64,000 bases of DNA, from NCBI RefSeq assembly GCF_900104645.1, contig NZ_FNWE01000002.1:759289-823288 (forward strand). The letters run 5' to 3'. The notes beneath the pieces were generated by a model. That model saw nothing but the letters and a program-made list of their open reading frames with translations, did no database searches and was not told the origin of the DNA. This DNA is from Alterileibacterium massiliense. Lineage in GTDB: Bacteria > Bacillota > Clostridia > Peptostreptococcales > Anaerovoracaceae. The position numbers and the translations under genes are program-made. Below, piece by piece: positions 7,319-16,253 of the stretch (the first letter of the stretch is position 1; the number at the start of each line of letters is the position of its first letter).

Positions 7319-9062
7319 GAAGAACAAAAACACATTGCATCGCTTATTTGAGTTTGCCGGATCATGTAAAGGCTTGCTTTTAAGTTCGGTTGTTTTTGCC
7401 GTTCTTGGTGCAGGGTTTGGAATCGTCCCGTATATTGCAGTTTCACGCATTATTATTCAAATATGCGCCGGTGATTACAGCTTGAAATCAATCATGCCGA
7501 TGGCAGTAATTGCTCTTTTGGGGTACCTTTTGCAGCTTGGTCTATCAACTGTATCTACGGTGCGGTCTCACAAAGCCGCATTTACTATACTAAAAAATAT
7601 TCGTACTGCACTTACGAAAAAGTTGTCACGAGTGCCCATGGGATTTGTCTTGGATACCCCGTCAGGAAAATTCAAAACGATGCTTGTAGATACGGTTGAA
7701 AAACTGGAGTTACCCCTTGCTCACATGATACCGGAATTAACAGCAAATATTATGATTCCTGTCTTAATGTTGATTTATTTCATGTTCCTTGATTGGAGGC
7801 TGGCACTTATTGCTCTTTCAACCTTTCCTGTCGGGATGCTCTGTTATATGGGAATGATGAAAGATTATGAGAAGCGTTATGACAGAGTTATTAAAGCCGC
7901 AAAAGCTATGGATGCCGCTACGGTTGAATATATAGGCGGAATCGAAGTGGTTAAGGCTTTTAATCAAAGTAGCGATTCTTATCGCAAATATGCAGAGGCG
8001 GTAAAGGAGAATGAAAATTCTAAATCGGAATGGTTCAAAAAGACGAATCCGTACTATGCGGCAGGTATTGCAATAGCACCCTCAAGTCTAATCGGAGTTC
8101 TTCCTGTCGGAAGTTTGTTTTATATAGGCGGAAGCATAAGCGCAGGCAGTTTTATATCCTGCATTATTTTATCATTGGGCTTGATTGCTCCGCTTATTCA
8201 GGCATTGCGATATACAGACAGCCTTGCTATGGTAGATGCCACCGTAAAAGAAATCGGAAGCCTTTTGGATACGGAAGAAATGGAACGCCCGGAAAAACGA
8301 GTACAGCTTAAAGGAGAAAAAATAGAATTTTCCAACGTCTCTTTCTCTTACAAGGATACAGAGGTTTTACACAGCATTTCCTTTGAAGCGAATGAAAATG
8401 AAATGACGGCTTTGGTCGGACCGTCGGGATCGGGCAAATCCACTGTCGCCAGACTCATTGCGTCTTTTTGGAATGCGGGAAGCGGAACCGTGAAAATAGG
8501 CGGTGTCGATGTGCAGAACATACCGCTTTCGCAGATAATGGAACATATTGCGTATGTTTCACAGGATAATTATTTGTTTCATCTTTCTATACGAGAAAAT
8601 ATACGAATCGGTAAGCCGGATGCTACAAACAGCGAAATCGAAAATGCAGCAAAAAAAGCGGCATGCCATGATTTTATTACATCACTTCCCAATGGCTACG
8701 ATACCGTTGTCGGAGACAGCGGAAGCAATCTTTCCGGCGGAGAAAATCAGCGCATTGCCATTGCAAGAGCCATATTAAAAGACAGCCCCGTAGTTATTTT
8801 AGATGAAGCTACCGCCTTTACAGACCCTGAAAATGAGTCGATAATTCAGCACTCCATCAGCGAGCTTGTAGCGGGAAAAACGCTGATTGTCATTGCACAT
8901 CGATTATCTACTATCACATCAGCCGATAAGATTATCGTCATGAATGCAGGAAATATAGAAGCGGAAGGAAAACATGAGGAGCTTACCCAAAATTGTGTTC
9001 TTTACAGAGAACTTTGGAATACACATATCAGCACGCTTGATATGAAGGAGGTATCAGCATGA
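7308..9062 (+). CDS. ABC transporter, half-transporter with fused permease and ATPase (IrtA/YbtP-like)
   Basis: This 584-residue protein has a six-helix ABC transmembrane domain (about 1-310) and a nucleotide-binding domain (about 330-570) with Walker A GPSGSGKS (371-378), signature LSGGENQR and Walker B VVILDEAT. The pairing with the next gene and the short N-terminus resemble the heterodimeric IrtAB/YbtPQ group. That group has an exporter fold but imports metal-siderophores. The gene ends ATGA with the partner's start. Ordinary export cannot be excluded. Confidence 0.8.
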   Translation: MKNKKNKNTLHRLFEFAGSCKGLLLSSVVFAVLGAGFGIVPYIAVSRIIIQICAGDYSLKSIMPMAVIALLGYLLQLGLSTVSTVRSHKAAFTILKNIRTALTKKLSRVPMGFVLDTPSGKFKTMLVDTVEKLELPLAHMIPELTANIMIPVLMLIYFMFLDWRLALIALSTFPVGMLCYMGMMKDYEKRYDRVIKAAKAMDAATVEYIGGIEVVKAFNQSSDSYRKYAEAVKENENSKSEWFKKTNPYYAAGIAIAPSSLIGVLPVGSLFYIGGSISAGSFISCIILSLGLIAPLIQALRYTDSLAMVDATVKEIGSLLDTEEMERPEKRVQLKGEKIEFSNVSFSYKDTEVLHSISFEANENEMTALVGPSGSGKSTVARLIASFWNAGSGTVKIGGVDVQNIPLSQIMEHIAYVSQDNYLFHLSIRENIRIGKPDATNSEIENAAKKAACHDFITSLPNGYDTVVGDSGSNLSGGENQRIAIARAILKDSPVVILDEATAFTDPENESIIQHSISELVAGKTLIVIAHRLSTITSADKIIVMNAGNIEAEGKHEELTQNCVLYRELWNTHISTLDMKEVSA

Positions 9063-10813
9063 TTCAGATGTTCAGACGACTTTTGGATTTTTCCGGAATG
9101 GAAAGAAAAAGATTGATTTTATCGTTTATTTTTCATATGTGCAATTCCGTGTTTGAGATGCTTCCCATTATGGCTGTGCTTGCAGTTTTGAACGGAATAC
9201 TATTATCACTTTCAAGTGGCTTCATGTCGATTAAAACAATATGGGCAGCCTTGGGGATTATGCTTTTAAGTATTTCAGGACGCATTCTATTTACGAATCT
9301 TTCCGCTGTAAAAAGAACCCTTGGAAGCTTTTCCATGTGTTCCAAATGGCGCATGGAGCTTGGCGAAAAATTAAAACGCGTACCTATGGGATATTTTAAT
9401 GAGCATCGCCTTGGAGATATTACAGCGGCAGTTACTACAACACTTGGAGATCTGGAAACCAATGCAGTTACCGTCATGGAAGCGGTAGCCGGAGGATTTA
9501 TCCACGCTGCAGTGATAGGGATATGGCTTTTGTTTTATGAATGGAAAATTGGAGTTTTGATGTTCATAGGGCTTTTTCTTTCCCTTTGTGTGTACGCAAA
9601 AACACAAAAAGCTGGTATGAAATATTCTCCGCGCAGGCAAGCTGCACAGGCCGGACTTGTTACAGGCATTTTAGAATATATACAGGGGATGTCCGTGATA
9701 AAGGCATTCGGACTTGCCGACCGTTCGGACAAATCCGTAGACGCTGCAATCAATGAAAGCGCAGAGGCAAACATTGCTTTAGAAAAAGTTTTCTCCGGCT
9801 TAGCTGCCGTCTTTCAAATGATATTCAAATTTGCCAGATTCGCAATCCTTGTTGTTGCACCATACCTGCTTATGAACGGAGAAATAACTCCTGAAAAGTG
9901 CCTGCTCCTTATTGTCGCAAGCTTTATGATTTATACGACTGTGGAGCTTGCAGGAAGTACGGCTGCCGTTGCAAGAGTTGTGGATGCTTCTTTAGACAGA
10001 TTGGAAACAATATCCAATATTCCCCTTCTTGATGAAAAGGGAACAGACCTTATCCCGAAAGCATACGACATAACCGTTTCAAACATTTCCTTTGCATATG
10101 AGGAAAAGGAAATTCTGCACGATGTAAGCTTTTCTGTTCCTCAAGGTACGAGCTGTGCCATTGTAGGACCATCAGGCTCAGGAAAGACGACCCTTTGCAG
10201 TTTAATTGCACGCTTTTGGGACGTAAAAGATGGTGAGATTCTTTTAGGTGGCGTTAATGTAAAAGACTATACTTGCGATAGCCTTCTTAAGAATTTTTCC
10301 ATTGTGTTTCAAAGGGTTTACCTTTTTGAAGATACCATTGAAAATAACATTCTTTTTGGAAAACCGCAGTCAACAAAAGAAGAAATAGTGTCCGCGGCAA
10401 AGAAAGCATGCTGCCATGATTTCATATCCGCACTTCCGGATGGATACCAAACAAAGATTGGAGAAGGAGGTGCAACCCTTTCCGGCGGTGAGAAGCAGCG
10501 AATCTCTATCGCACGAGCGATTTTGAAAGATGCACCTGTTGTCATTTTAGATGAGGCTACGGCAAGTGTCGATCCTGAAAACGAACGGGAATTGCAGCAG
10601 GCTATTTCAGAGCTGACAAAAAATAAAACGCTTCTGATGATTGCTCACAGGTTGAATACAGTTCGAGAAGCAGATCAAATTCTTGTTCTTGAAAATGGAC
10701 GAATTGTGCAAAGAGGAAAACATCAGGAGCTGATACAGCAGGAAGGACTTTATCGACGATTTGTTGAAATTCGGGGAAATGCAATTGGATGGAAATTAGG
10801 AGGCCTGGAATGA
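9059..10813 (+). CDS. ABC transporter, partner half-transporter (IrtB/YbtQ-like)
   Basis: This 584-residue half-transporter matches its upstream partner in size and layout. It has a membrane domain to about residue 305, Walker A GPSGSGKT (370-377), signature TLSGGEKQRISIARA and Walker B VVILDEATASVD. It overlaps the upstream gene by 4 bases, and its own stop overlaps the start of the hydrolase-like gene at ATGA, so stoichiometric synthesis is likely. The two NBDs differ enough to suggest a heterodimer. Confidence 0.8.
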   Translation: MIQMFRRLLDFSGMERKRLILSFIFHMCNSVFEMLPIMAVLAVLNGILLSLSSGFMSIKTIWAALGIMLLSISGRILFTNLSAVKRTLGSFSMCSKWRMELGEKLKRVPMGYFNEHRLGDITAAVTTTLGDLETNAVTVMEAVAGGFIHAAVIGIWLLFYEWKIGVLMFIGLFLSLCVYAKTQKAGMKYSPRRQAAQAGLVTGILEYIQGMSVIKAFGLADRSDKSVDAAINESAEANIALEKVFSGLAAVFQMIFKFARFAILVVAPYLLMNGEITPEKCLLLIVASFMIYTTVELAGSTAAVARVVDASLDRLETISNIPLLDEKGTDLIPKAYDITVSNISFAYEEKEILHDVSFSVPQGTSCAIVGPSGSGKTTLCSLIARFWDVKDGEILLGGVNVKDYTCDSLLKNFSIVFQRVYLFEDTIENNILFGKPQSTKEEIVSAAKKACCHDFISALPDGYQTKIGEGGATLSGGEKQRISIARAILKDAPVVILDEATASVDPENERELQQAISELTKNKTLLMIAHRLNTVREADQILVLENGRIVQRGKHQELIQQEGLYRRFVEIRGNAIGWKLGGLE

Positions 10814-11394
10814 CATACAAAAAATTTTACTTCGGAAAGTTAAATGCACAGATATTAAAAAAAATAGATGCGGAACATAAAACAAAAATGAAGCAGCTCA
10901 TCAAAGAAATCAATCAAGGATCATGGACGGAAAAACAGAAAAAAAGGCAAAAAAGAAGCATTATTTCAAATATAGCCCTATACCGATGTTTCATAGATAA
11001 AGGGCTTTCAAAAAATGAGGCAAAAGAATTGGTAAAGGAGCATTCATTTTATGTTGCCCAAAAGGCACATAAGCTTTTGAAAACATTTTTTTATATCCCC
11101 GGGTTTTTCAGGCTGTTCCGCTTGTTTATGAAAAAAGGGATGTCGGGCGATGAAATATGGAAAAGCAGAATCCTGTCGGATGACGGGGAATACTACCGTG
11201 TCGATGTGCTCAAGTGCCTTTGGGCGGATACCTGCAATTTTTTTGAATGCCCAGAGCTTTGTGAGATATTCTGTCTGTGTGATCATATCGTATTCGGAAA
11301 TATAAAGGGATTTGTATTTGAAAGAAGTCAGACACTGGGAATGAACGGTGAAAAATGCGACTTTTGCTTCATAAATAGGAAAGGGGAAAGTTAA
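10810..11394 (+). CDS. L-2-amino-thiazoline-4-carboxylic acid hydrolase-like protein
   Basis: The 194-residue product has the tail pattern of the ATC hydrolase family: CDHIVFGNIKGFVFERSQTL followed by GEKCDFCF. Founding members open the thiazoline ring of ATC to give cysteine, but many relatives are uncharacterised. The start at 10810 was chosen for the ATGA overlap with the ABC gene and AGGAGG at 10799-10804; a longer in-frame start at 10789 has no ribosome site. Its position beside a siderophore-type transporter suggests it acts on an imported thiazoline-containing compound. This is inference. Confidence 0.75.
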   Translation: MTYKKFYFGKLNAQILKKIDAEHKTKMKQLIKEINQGSWTEKQKKRQKRSIISNIALYRCFIDKGLSKNEAKELVKEHSFYVAQKAHKLLKTFFYIPGFFRLFRLFMKKGMSGDEIWKSRILSDDGEYYRVDVLKCLWADTCNFFECPELCEIFCLCDHIVFGNIKGFVFERSQTLGMNGEKCDFCFINRKGES

Positions 11395-12135
11395 ATGAAT
11401 AAGGCTGAGGAAAAATGGTCCGGGGATGCCGGAAAAATGAAAATGTTTCTTCTTCAAGAAATAGAAGAAAGAGGTCTGGAATGGAGAGGTTTGTTAGAAC
11501 GGTGTCTTGGAGATTGTCAAAAAAACAAAATTTTAGATGTCGGATGTGGAACCGGGTTTATTTCGCTGCTTCTTGCACAAATTGGGTGTGATGTCATTGC
11601 AATAGACAATAATGTCGCAATGCTCAAGGAAGCTGAAAAAATATCTGAGGAGTTAGGATTTTCAAATAAAATCACTTTTATGCTTAAAGACACAGAGTTA
11701 GTGGATTTTCCCGATAATACCTTTAATGCAGTGGTCTCAAGACATGCCTTTTGGCTATTTAATAATCCGAAAAAAGTTTATGCGCAGTGGTACAGAATTT
11801 TGAAATCCGGCGGTTGTATGCTGAATTTAGATGCAAATTGGCTTTTCCCTTTTTGGGGAGAGGAACAGGCAAAGCTCTTTCAGTCAGATGAAAACATTTT
11901 AACAAAACGCTACGGCAAATTTCAGGATTATTATCATGATACAGATATGATGGACGAATTGAAAAAACTCCCTTTAAGTTATATAAAACGCCCGGAATGG
12001 GATTTGGAAACATGCAGAGAAACAGGTTTTAAGAACATTGAAACAGAGACACTGTTACAGGAAAAGTATTGGAATCCTTTTATGGCACGCAGGTATCGCA
12101 CGATGCCGACCTTTATCATCAAAGCTCAAAAGTAA
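11395..12135 (+). CDS. Class I SAM-dependent methyltransferase
   Basis: This 246-residue enzyme has the SAM-binding motif ILDVGCGTG at about 46-54, followed by the acidic post-I motif (VIAIDNN). It also has the methyltransferase_11-type motif NAVVSRHAFWLF. It sits directly after the ATC-hydrolase-like gene, so a small molecule handled by the same operon is a likely methyl acceptor. The specific substrate cannot be told from sequence. The C-terminal third (WNPFMARRYRTMPTF) is conserved-looking but unassigned. Confidence 0.85.
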   Translation: MNKAEEKWSGDAGKMKMFLLQEIEERGLEWRGLLERCLGDCQKNKILDVGCGTGFISLLLAQIGCDVIAIDNNVAMLKEAEKISEELGFSNKITFMLKDTELVDFPDNTFNAVVSRHAFWLFNNPKKVYAQWYRILKSGGCMLNLDANWLFPFWGEEQAKLFQSDENILTKRYGKFQDYYHDTDMMDELKKLPLSYIKRPEWDLETCRETGFKNIETETLLQEKYWNPFMARRYRTMPTFIIKAQK

Positions 12136-12154
12136 TATTTACGGAGGAAAATAA

Positions 12155-12763
12155 ATGAAAAAAAATAAAGCATTAAAATGGGAAATTAAAGATGTCATTG
12201 CGGCTGCTCTGTTGAGTCTCTTTCTCATTCTCATCCAGTTTATTGTAAATATGGTATGCATGACCAATCATTTTGTCAGTATGGTTTTATCAGTTGGTTT
12301 TACCATGTTCTTATGTGCACCTGTCTATTATCTGCTTTTGTGTCGGGTAAGGAAGCACTTTGTCAGCCTTGTTTATATGAGTATCGTCGGTATGATTTAT
12401 CTGTTGATGGGGAACTGGTATCTTTTACCGTACTTTGTTGCAATTGGTATGATATGCGAAGCAATCTTGTGGAAAGATTGTTCTGAAAGGAATTCAAAAC
12501 AAATTATAGCATCGTGGACTGTTGCCAGTCTTTTATATAACGGTGTCAATTTACTGCCGATTTGGTTCTTTTGGGAAACCTATTACAGCTTTGCAAAAAG
12601 CGGTGGCATGGATCAAAGCTATATAGACTCATATATCAGCTACTATAAGACTCCCGGATGGATTATATTCATTGTTATCTTTACGGCGATATGTGGGCTT
12701 GCGGGTGGTCTGGCAGGCAAAAAAATTATGGGAAAACATTTCAAAAAAACGGGACTTCTATAA
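12155..12763 (+). CDS. ECF transporter S component, MptD family (copy 2)
   Basis: This 202-residue membrane protein is a diverged paralogue of the S component at 4548. The two share the C-terminal pattern GL(A/I)GK-K(I/L)-KHF-K-G(L/I). It has about six hydrophobic segments. GGAGG lies before the ATG, and its stop overlaps the next start as TAATG. Keeping a second S protein beside a second T and A gene implies a second importer with a related substrate. Confidence 0.8.
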   Translation: MKKNKALKWEIKDVIAAALLSLFLILIQFIVNMVCMTNHFVSMVLSVGFTMFLCAPVYYLLLCRVRKHFVSLVYMSIVGMIYLLMGNWYLLPYFVAIGMICEAILWKDCSERNSKQIIASWTVASLLYNGVNLLPIWFFWETYYSFAKSGGMDQSYIDSYISYYKTPGWIIFIVIFTAICGLAGGLAGKKIMGKHFKKTGLL

Positions 12764-13458
12764 TGAGAAAAATTTCTTTTGCTGTCATAACTAAAATATG
12801 GGGATTCATTTGTGTACTAATAGCCATTTATATGGGAAAAGATGTCGTTTTCAGCTGCATCCTTACAATTGCCACTTTTTTATATTTAGGTATACAAGGG
12901 AAATGGAAAATCGTATTTGATTACGGCATATTCTATATCTTATTGGGAATTTTACTCTACGCCATACAACGTTTCGGACTCCATATGCTGATTTTTTCGG
13001 AGTTTTATGTGCTGATGCTTTGGAATCTTTCTCCTGCTTTCTTGGTATCATGGGATTTGATTACAACACCGCCTGGAAAAATTTCGGCATTCCTAAGTTC
13101 CATTCACCTTCCTACATCCGTTATTTTGGGTGTCCTTGTAGTATTTAGATTCTTCCCTACCATGAAATCGGAGTTAAGGAGTGTGTATCTATCTATGAAA
13201 AACAGAAATTTGACAGGTCTTAAACAGATATTGAAAGCACCCGCAAAGACATGTGAATATGTGCTGATTCCCCTACTCGTCAGAATCTTGATGATAGCAG
13301 ATCAGCTTTCCGTTTCAGCTATTGCAAGAGGTGGGGAATCACCGGGGAAAAGAAGCAGCTACTATGAGAGCAAGATTGAAATAACGGATATATTTGCCAT
13401 GATTTTATGGTTCGCTTTGATATCGGGTTATTTATGGATAGGAGGCATGAGAATATGA
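12763..13458 (+). CDS. ECF transporter T component (copy 2)
   Basis: The product is 231 residues with four or more hydrophobic helices and a cytoplasmic coupling segment (YLSMKNRNLTGLKQILKAP and SAIARGGESPGKRSS). The ATG at 12763 was chosen because it overlaps the S-gene stop by one base; the frame also extends upstream to 12658, but only inside the S gene. It is homologous in layout to the T gene at 5148. Its stop overlaps the ATPase start (ATGA). Confidence 0.8.
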   Translation: MRKISFAVITKIWGFICVLIAIYMGKDVVFSCILTIATFLYLGIQGKWKIVFDYGIFYILLGILLYAIQRFGLHMLIFSEFYVLMLWNLSPAFLVSWDLITTPPGKISAFLSSIHLPTSVILGVLVVFRFFPTMKSELRSVYLSMKNRNLTGLKQILKAPAKTCEYVLIPLLVRILMIADQLSVSAIARGGESPGKRSSYYESKIEITDIFAMILWFALISGYLWIGGMRI

Positions 13459-14852
13459 TCGACTTACAGAATGTTTCCTTTCAGTATGCGGATAGCAATT
13501 ATGGTGTGACGAATATAAATTTAGTGATAAAAGCCGGTGAATGTGTGGTTTTGACAGGAAAATCAGGATGTGGAAAAACGACCATTACAAGACTTATCAA
13601 CGGTCTTGCTCCAAAATATTACAAAGGAACAAAAAAAGGCAGTATACGAATTGCAGGAAAAGATATTGAAATGATGCCGTCCTATGATATCGGTAAAATT
13701 GTTGGCAGCATATTTCAAGATCCTCAAAGACAATTCTTTTCATCAGAGCTTGAGGGTGAAATAGCATTTGGATGTGAAAATTACGGTTTCTCAAAGTTTG
13801 AAATTCAAAAAAGAACAAAGGATGCTATTCATAAGATGAGATTGGAAAACATAGGAAAGATTTCCTTAGATTTGCTTTCAAGTGGTGAAAAACAACGAGC
13901 AGCAGTAGCTTCTGTATATGCAATGCATCCGGAGGTTTTTGTGTTTGATGAGCCGACTGCAAATCTGGACAAAGACGGCATCATTCAAATGAAAAACATC
14001 CTTATGCAGTTAAAGAAAGCAGGATACACATTGCTGATTGCCGAGCATCGTCTCAGTTGGACAGAAGAACTTGCCGACAGGTATTTATATATGAAAGACG
14101 GACAGATACAGCATGAATATTCTTCTTTAGAATTTAGTACAATGAATGACTTGGAACGCATTTCAAAGGGACTTCGCCGTATTATAAATAAACCTTTTAC
14201 AAAACAGATTGCCCCACCCCGAACGGACAATATTGCAATACAAGGAGAAAGGCTCTCTCTCAAGAAAAATAAAAAACAAATATTAAAAAATGTGGATATT
14301 TTTGCTAATGAGAAAAGTGTTACTGCAATCACAGGCAACAATGGTGCGGGAAAAACCAGTTTAGCTTTAATTTTAAGCGGACTTGAAAAATTAACAGAAG
14401 GTAATGTTTATATTCATGGTGAGAAGGCAGGGTACAGAGAACTTTGCAAACATACCTATTACTGTTCAAATGACACAGGGACACAATTTTTTACAGAAAG
14501 CATTTCAAAAGAACTTTTGCTTGGAACAAAATATGATGCAGAGAATTTAGAAAATGCAAAAAAATTGCTTAAGGATATGTGTTTATACGAATATAAAGAT
14601 TCTCATCCTGCTTCCTTGTCGGGAGGTCAAAAACAAAGACTTGCAGTATGCTGTGCGTTGTTGTCAGGTAAAGATATTTTGATACTTGACGAACCGACCA
14701 GTGGCTTGGATGCCGAAAATATGTTTTTGATTGCAAGGGAACTAAAGAAAGCTGCAGAAAAAGAAAAAACTATTTTGGTAATCACTCATGATGAGGAATT
14801 TATGGATGCTTGCTGTGAATACAGAATAAGTATCGATAAAACGCAAAAATAA
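13455..14852 (+). CDS. ECF transporter ATPase, two fused ABC domains (copy 2)
   Basis: This 465-residue double ATPase has a first Walker A GKSGCGKT and a second GNNGAGKT. The first signature is degenerate (LLSSGEKQRAA); the second is canonical (LSGGQKQRLAVC). The start at 13455 (MIDLQNVSF) gives the family-typical N-terminus, overlaps the T stop as ATGA and follows GGAGG at 13441; the frame is open earlier only within the T gene. The changed first signature (SSGE for SGGE) may make the two ATP sites unequal. Confidence 0.9.
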   Translation: MIDLQNVSFQYADSNYGVTNINLVIKAGECVVLTGKSGCGKTTITRLINGLAPKYYKGTKKGSIRIAGKDIEMMPSYDIGKIVGSIFQDPQRQFFSSELEGEIAFGCENYGFSKFEIQKRTKDAIHKMRLENIGKISLDLLSSGEKQRAAVASVYAMHPEVFVFDEPTANLDKDGIIQMKNILMQLKKAGYTLLIAEHRLSWTEELADRYLYMKDGQIQHEYSSLEFSTMNDLERISKGLRRIINKPFTKQIAPPRTDNIAIQGERLSLKKNKKQILKNVDIFANEKSVTAITGNNGAGKTSLALILSGLEKLTEGNVYIHGEKAGYRELCKHTYYCSNDTGTQFFTESISKELLLGTKYDAENLENAKKLLKDMCLYEYKDSHPASLSGGQKQRLAVCCALLSGKDILILDEPTSGLDAENMFLIARELKKAAEKEKTILVITHDEEFMDACCEYRISIDKTQK

Positions 14853-14873
14853 AGGACAAGGAGGGTTTTTATA

Positions 14874-16253
14874 ATGGATGTTCGTGATAAATTACTTATG
14901 GAAAATCCTTGGAAATTGATGATTCATCTTAGTTTGCCGGCAATTTTGGGTCAACTGATAGTAGGATTATATGCCTTTGTCGATTCAATTTATGTCGGGC
15001 AAATGGTGGGAACCGATGCCATGAGTGCAGTTTCGGCGGCATCTCCGTTTGTATTAATCAATAATGCGATTGCTGTTCTTCTTGGGATAGGTTCGGGCTC
15101 TGTACTTTCTCGGGCAATCGGAAAAAAAGATAAAGAAACCGTGGATAAGATTATAGGAAATCTAACTTTCTTGGTAATCGTTTTATCATCAGTAGTTATG
15201 ATTATCGGTATCATATTTGCTCCTGAATTTTTACGCTTATCTGGTGCCGGCGGTGAAGTGATGGAGATGGGTGTTTCTTATTTAAGAACAGTATATCTCG
15301 GCTCCATATTCGTAAATTTTATGCAGGGTGCAAATATGGTAATAAGGGCAGAGGGTCGCATGGGAATTGCAATGGGAATCATGGCGGCTGGTGCTATTTT
15401 AAATATTATATTAGATCCTATATTCATTCTGTTTATGCCATCTCGAGGACCGCAAGCTGTTGCAATCGCAACTGTGATTTCTCAAATCAGTCAAGCTTTG
15501 GTCACCTTAATATACTTCTTGAAAAAAAGTCCGGTGGTTCGTTTTCATGGGATAAAACCTGCAAAAGATTTATTACCTGAAATTTTTTCCGTGGGAATGA
15601 GCGCTATGCTCATGCAAATTATGATGTTGGTTCAAATGACAGTTGTATATAATACGGCAGTGCATTTTGGCGGAGAAAAGCAAATAGCTCTTATGGGAGC
15701 CGCTCAAAGAGTTATGCAGCTTGCATTTGTTCCGATATGGGGAATGAGTCAAGGGATGCAGCCCGCTGTCGGAACAAATTTCGGAGCAAAAGAATATATA
15801 AGGGTTAAAAAACTTACGAATGTATTTATTATAGGTTCTACTTGTCTTGCCGGATTTTTCTTTGCCATAATTGAAATTTTTTCAGTGCAGATATTATCTG
15901 CATTTATTACCGATTCAGTTATTGTAAGTTCAGGATTATCTAATTTTAGGCTTATGTACTGCATATTTCCTACTTATGGCATGCTCATAATGACAGTCAC
16001 TTATTTTCAGGCTATCGGTAAAGCAAAGCAGGCAGGAGTATTGGTTATACTAAGGCAACTTGCGCTTGTAATCCCTTTAGTATTGATATTACCTCGTTTT
16101 CTGAACGAAAATGTTCTCGGAGTATGGCTGGCGTTGCCTTTGAATGATGTCGTTATAATTTTGATTGCCATTATATTGCTAATTAGTGAATACAAGCGCA
16201 TTACTAAGCTTGCACAGGAAATAAACAAGGTTAATGTTGGTGAGATATCATGA
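14874..16253 (+). CDS. MATE-family efflux transporter
   Basis: This 459-residue protein with 12 hydrophobic helices belongs to the multidrug and toxic compound extrusion family. The start MENPWKLMIHLSLPAILGQL matches MATE N-termini (NPWKL-P--G-L). These pumps export cationic or xenobiotic compounds using ion gradients. It is 21 bases downstream of the ECF ATPase and its stop overlaps the next start, so it belongs to the same operon. It could protect against, or export, the compound whose uptake the operon handles. Confidence 0.9.
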   Translation: MDVRDKLLMENPWKLMIHLSLPAILGQLIVGLYAFVDSIYVGQMVGTDAMSAVSAASPFVLINNAIAVLLGIGSGSVLSRAIGKKDKETVDKIIGNLTFLVIVLSSVVMIIGIIFAPEFLRLSGAGGEVMEMGVSYLRTVYLGSIFVNFMQGANMVIRAEGRMGIAMGIMAAGAILNIILDPIFILFMPSRGPQAVAIATVISQISQALVTLIYFLKKSPVVRFHGIKPAKDLLPEIFSVGMSAMLMQIMMLVQMTVVYNTAVHFGGEKQIALMGAAQRVMQLAFVPIWGMSQGMQPAVGTNFGAKEYIRVKKLTNVFIIGSTCLAGFFFAIIEIFSVQILSAFITDSVIVSSGLSNFRLMYCIFPTYGMLIMTVTYFQAIGKAKQAGVLVILRQLALVIPLVLILPRFLNENVLGVWLALPLNDVVIILIAIILLISEYKRITKLAQEINKVNVGEIS

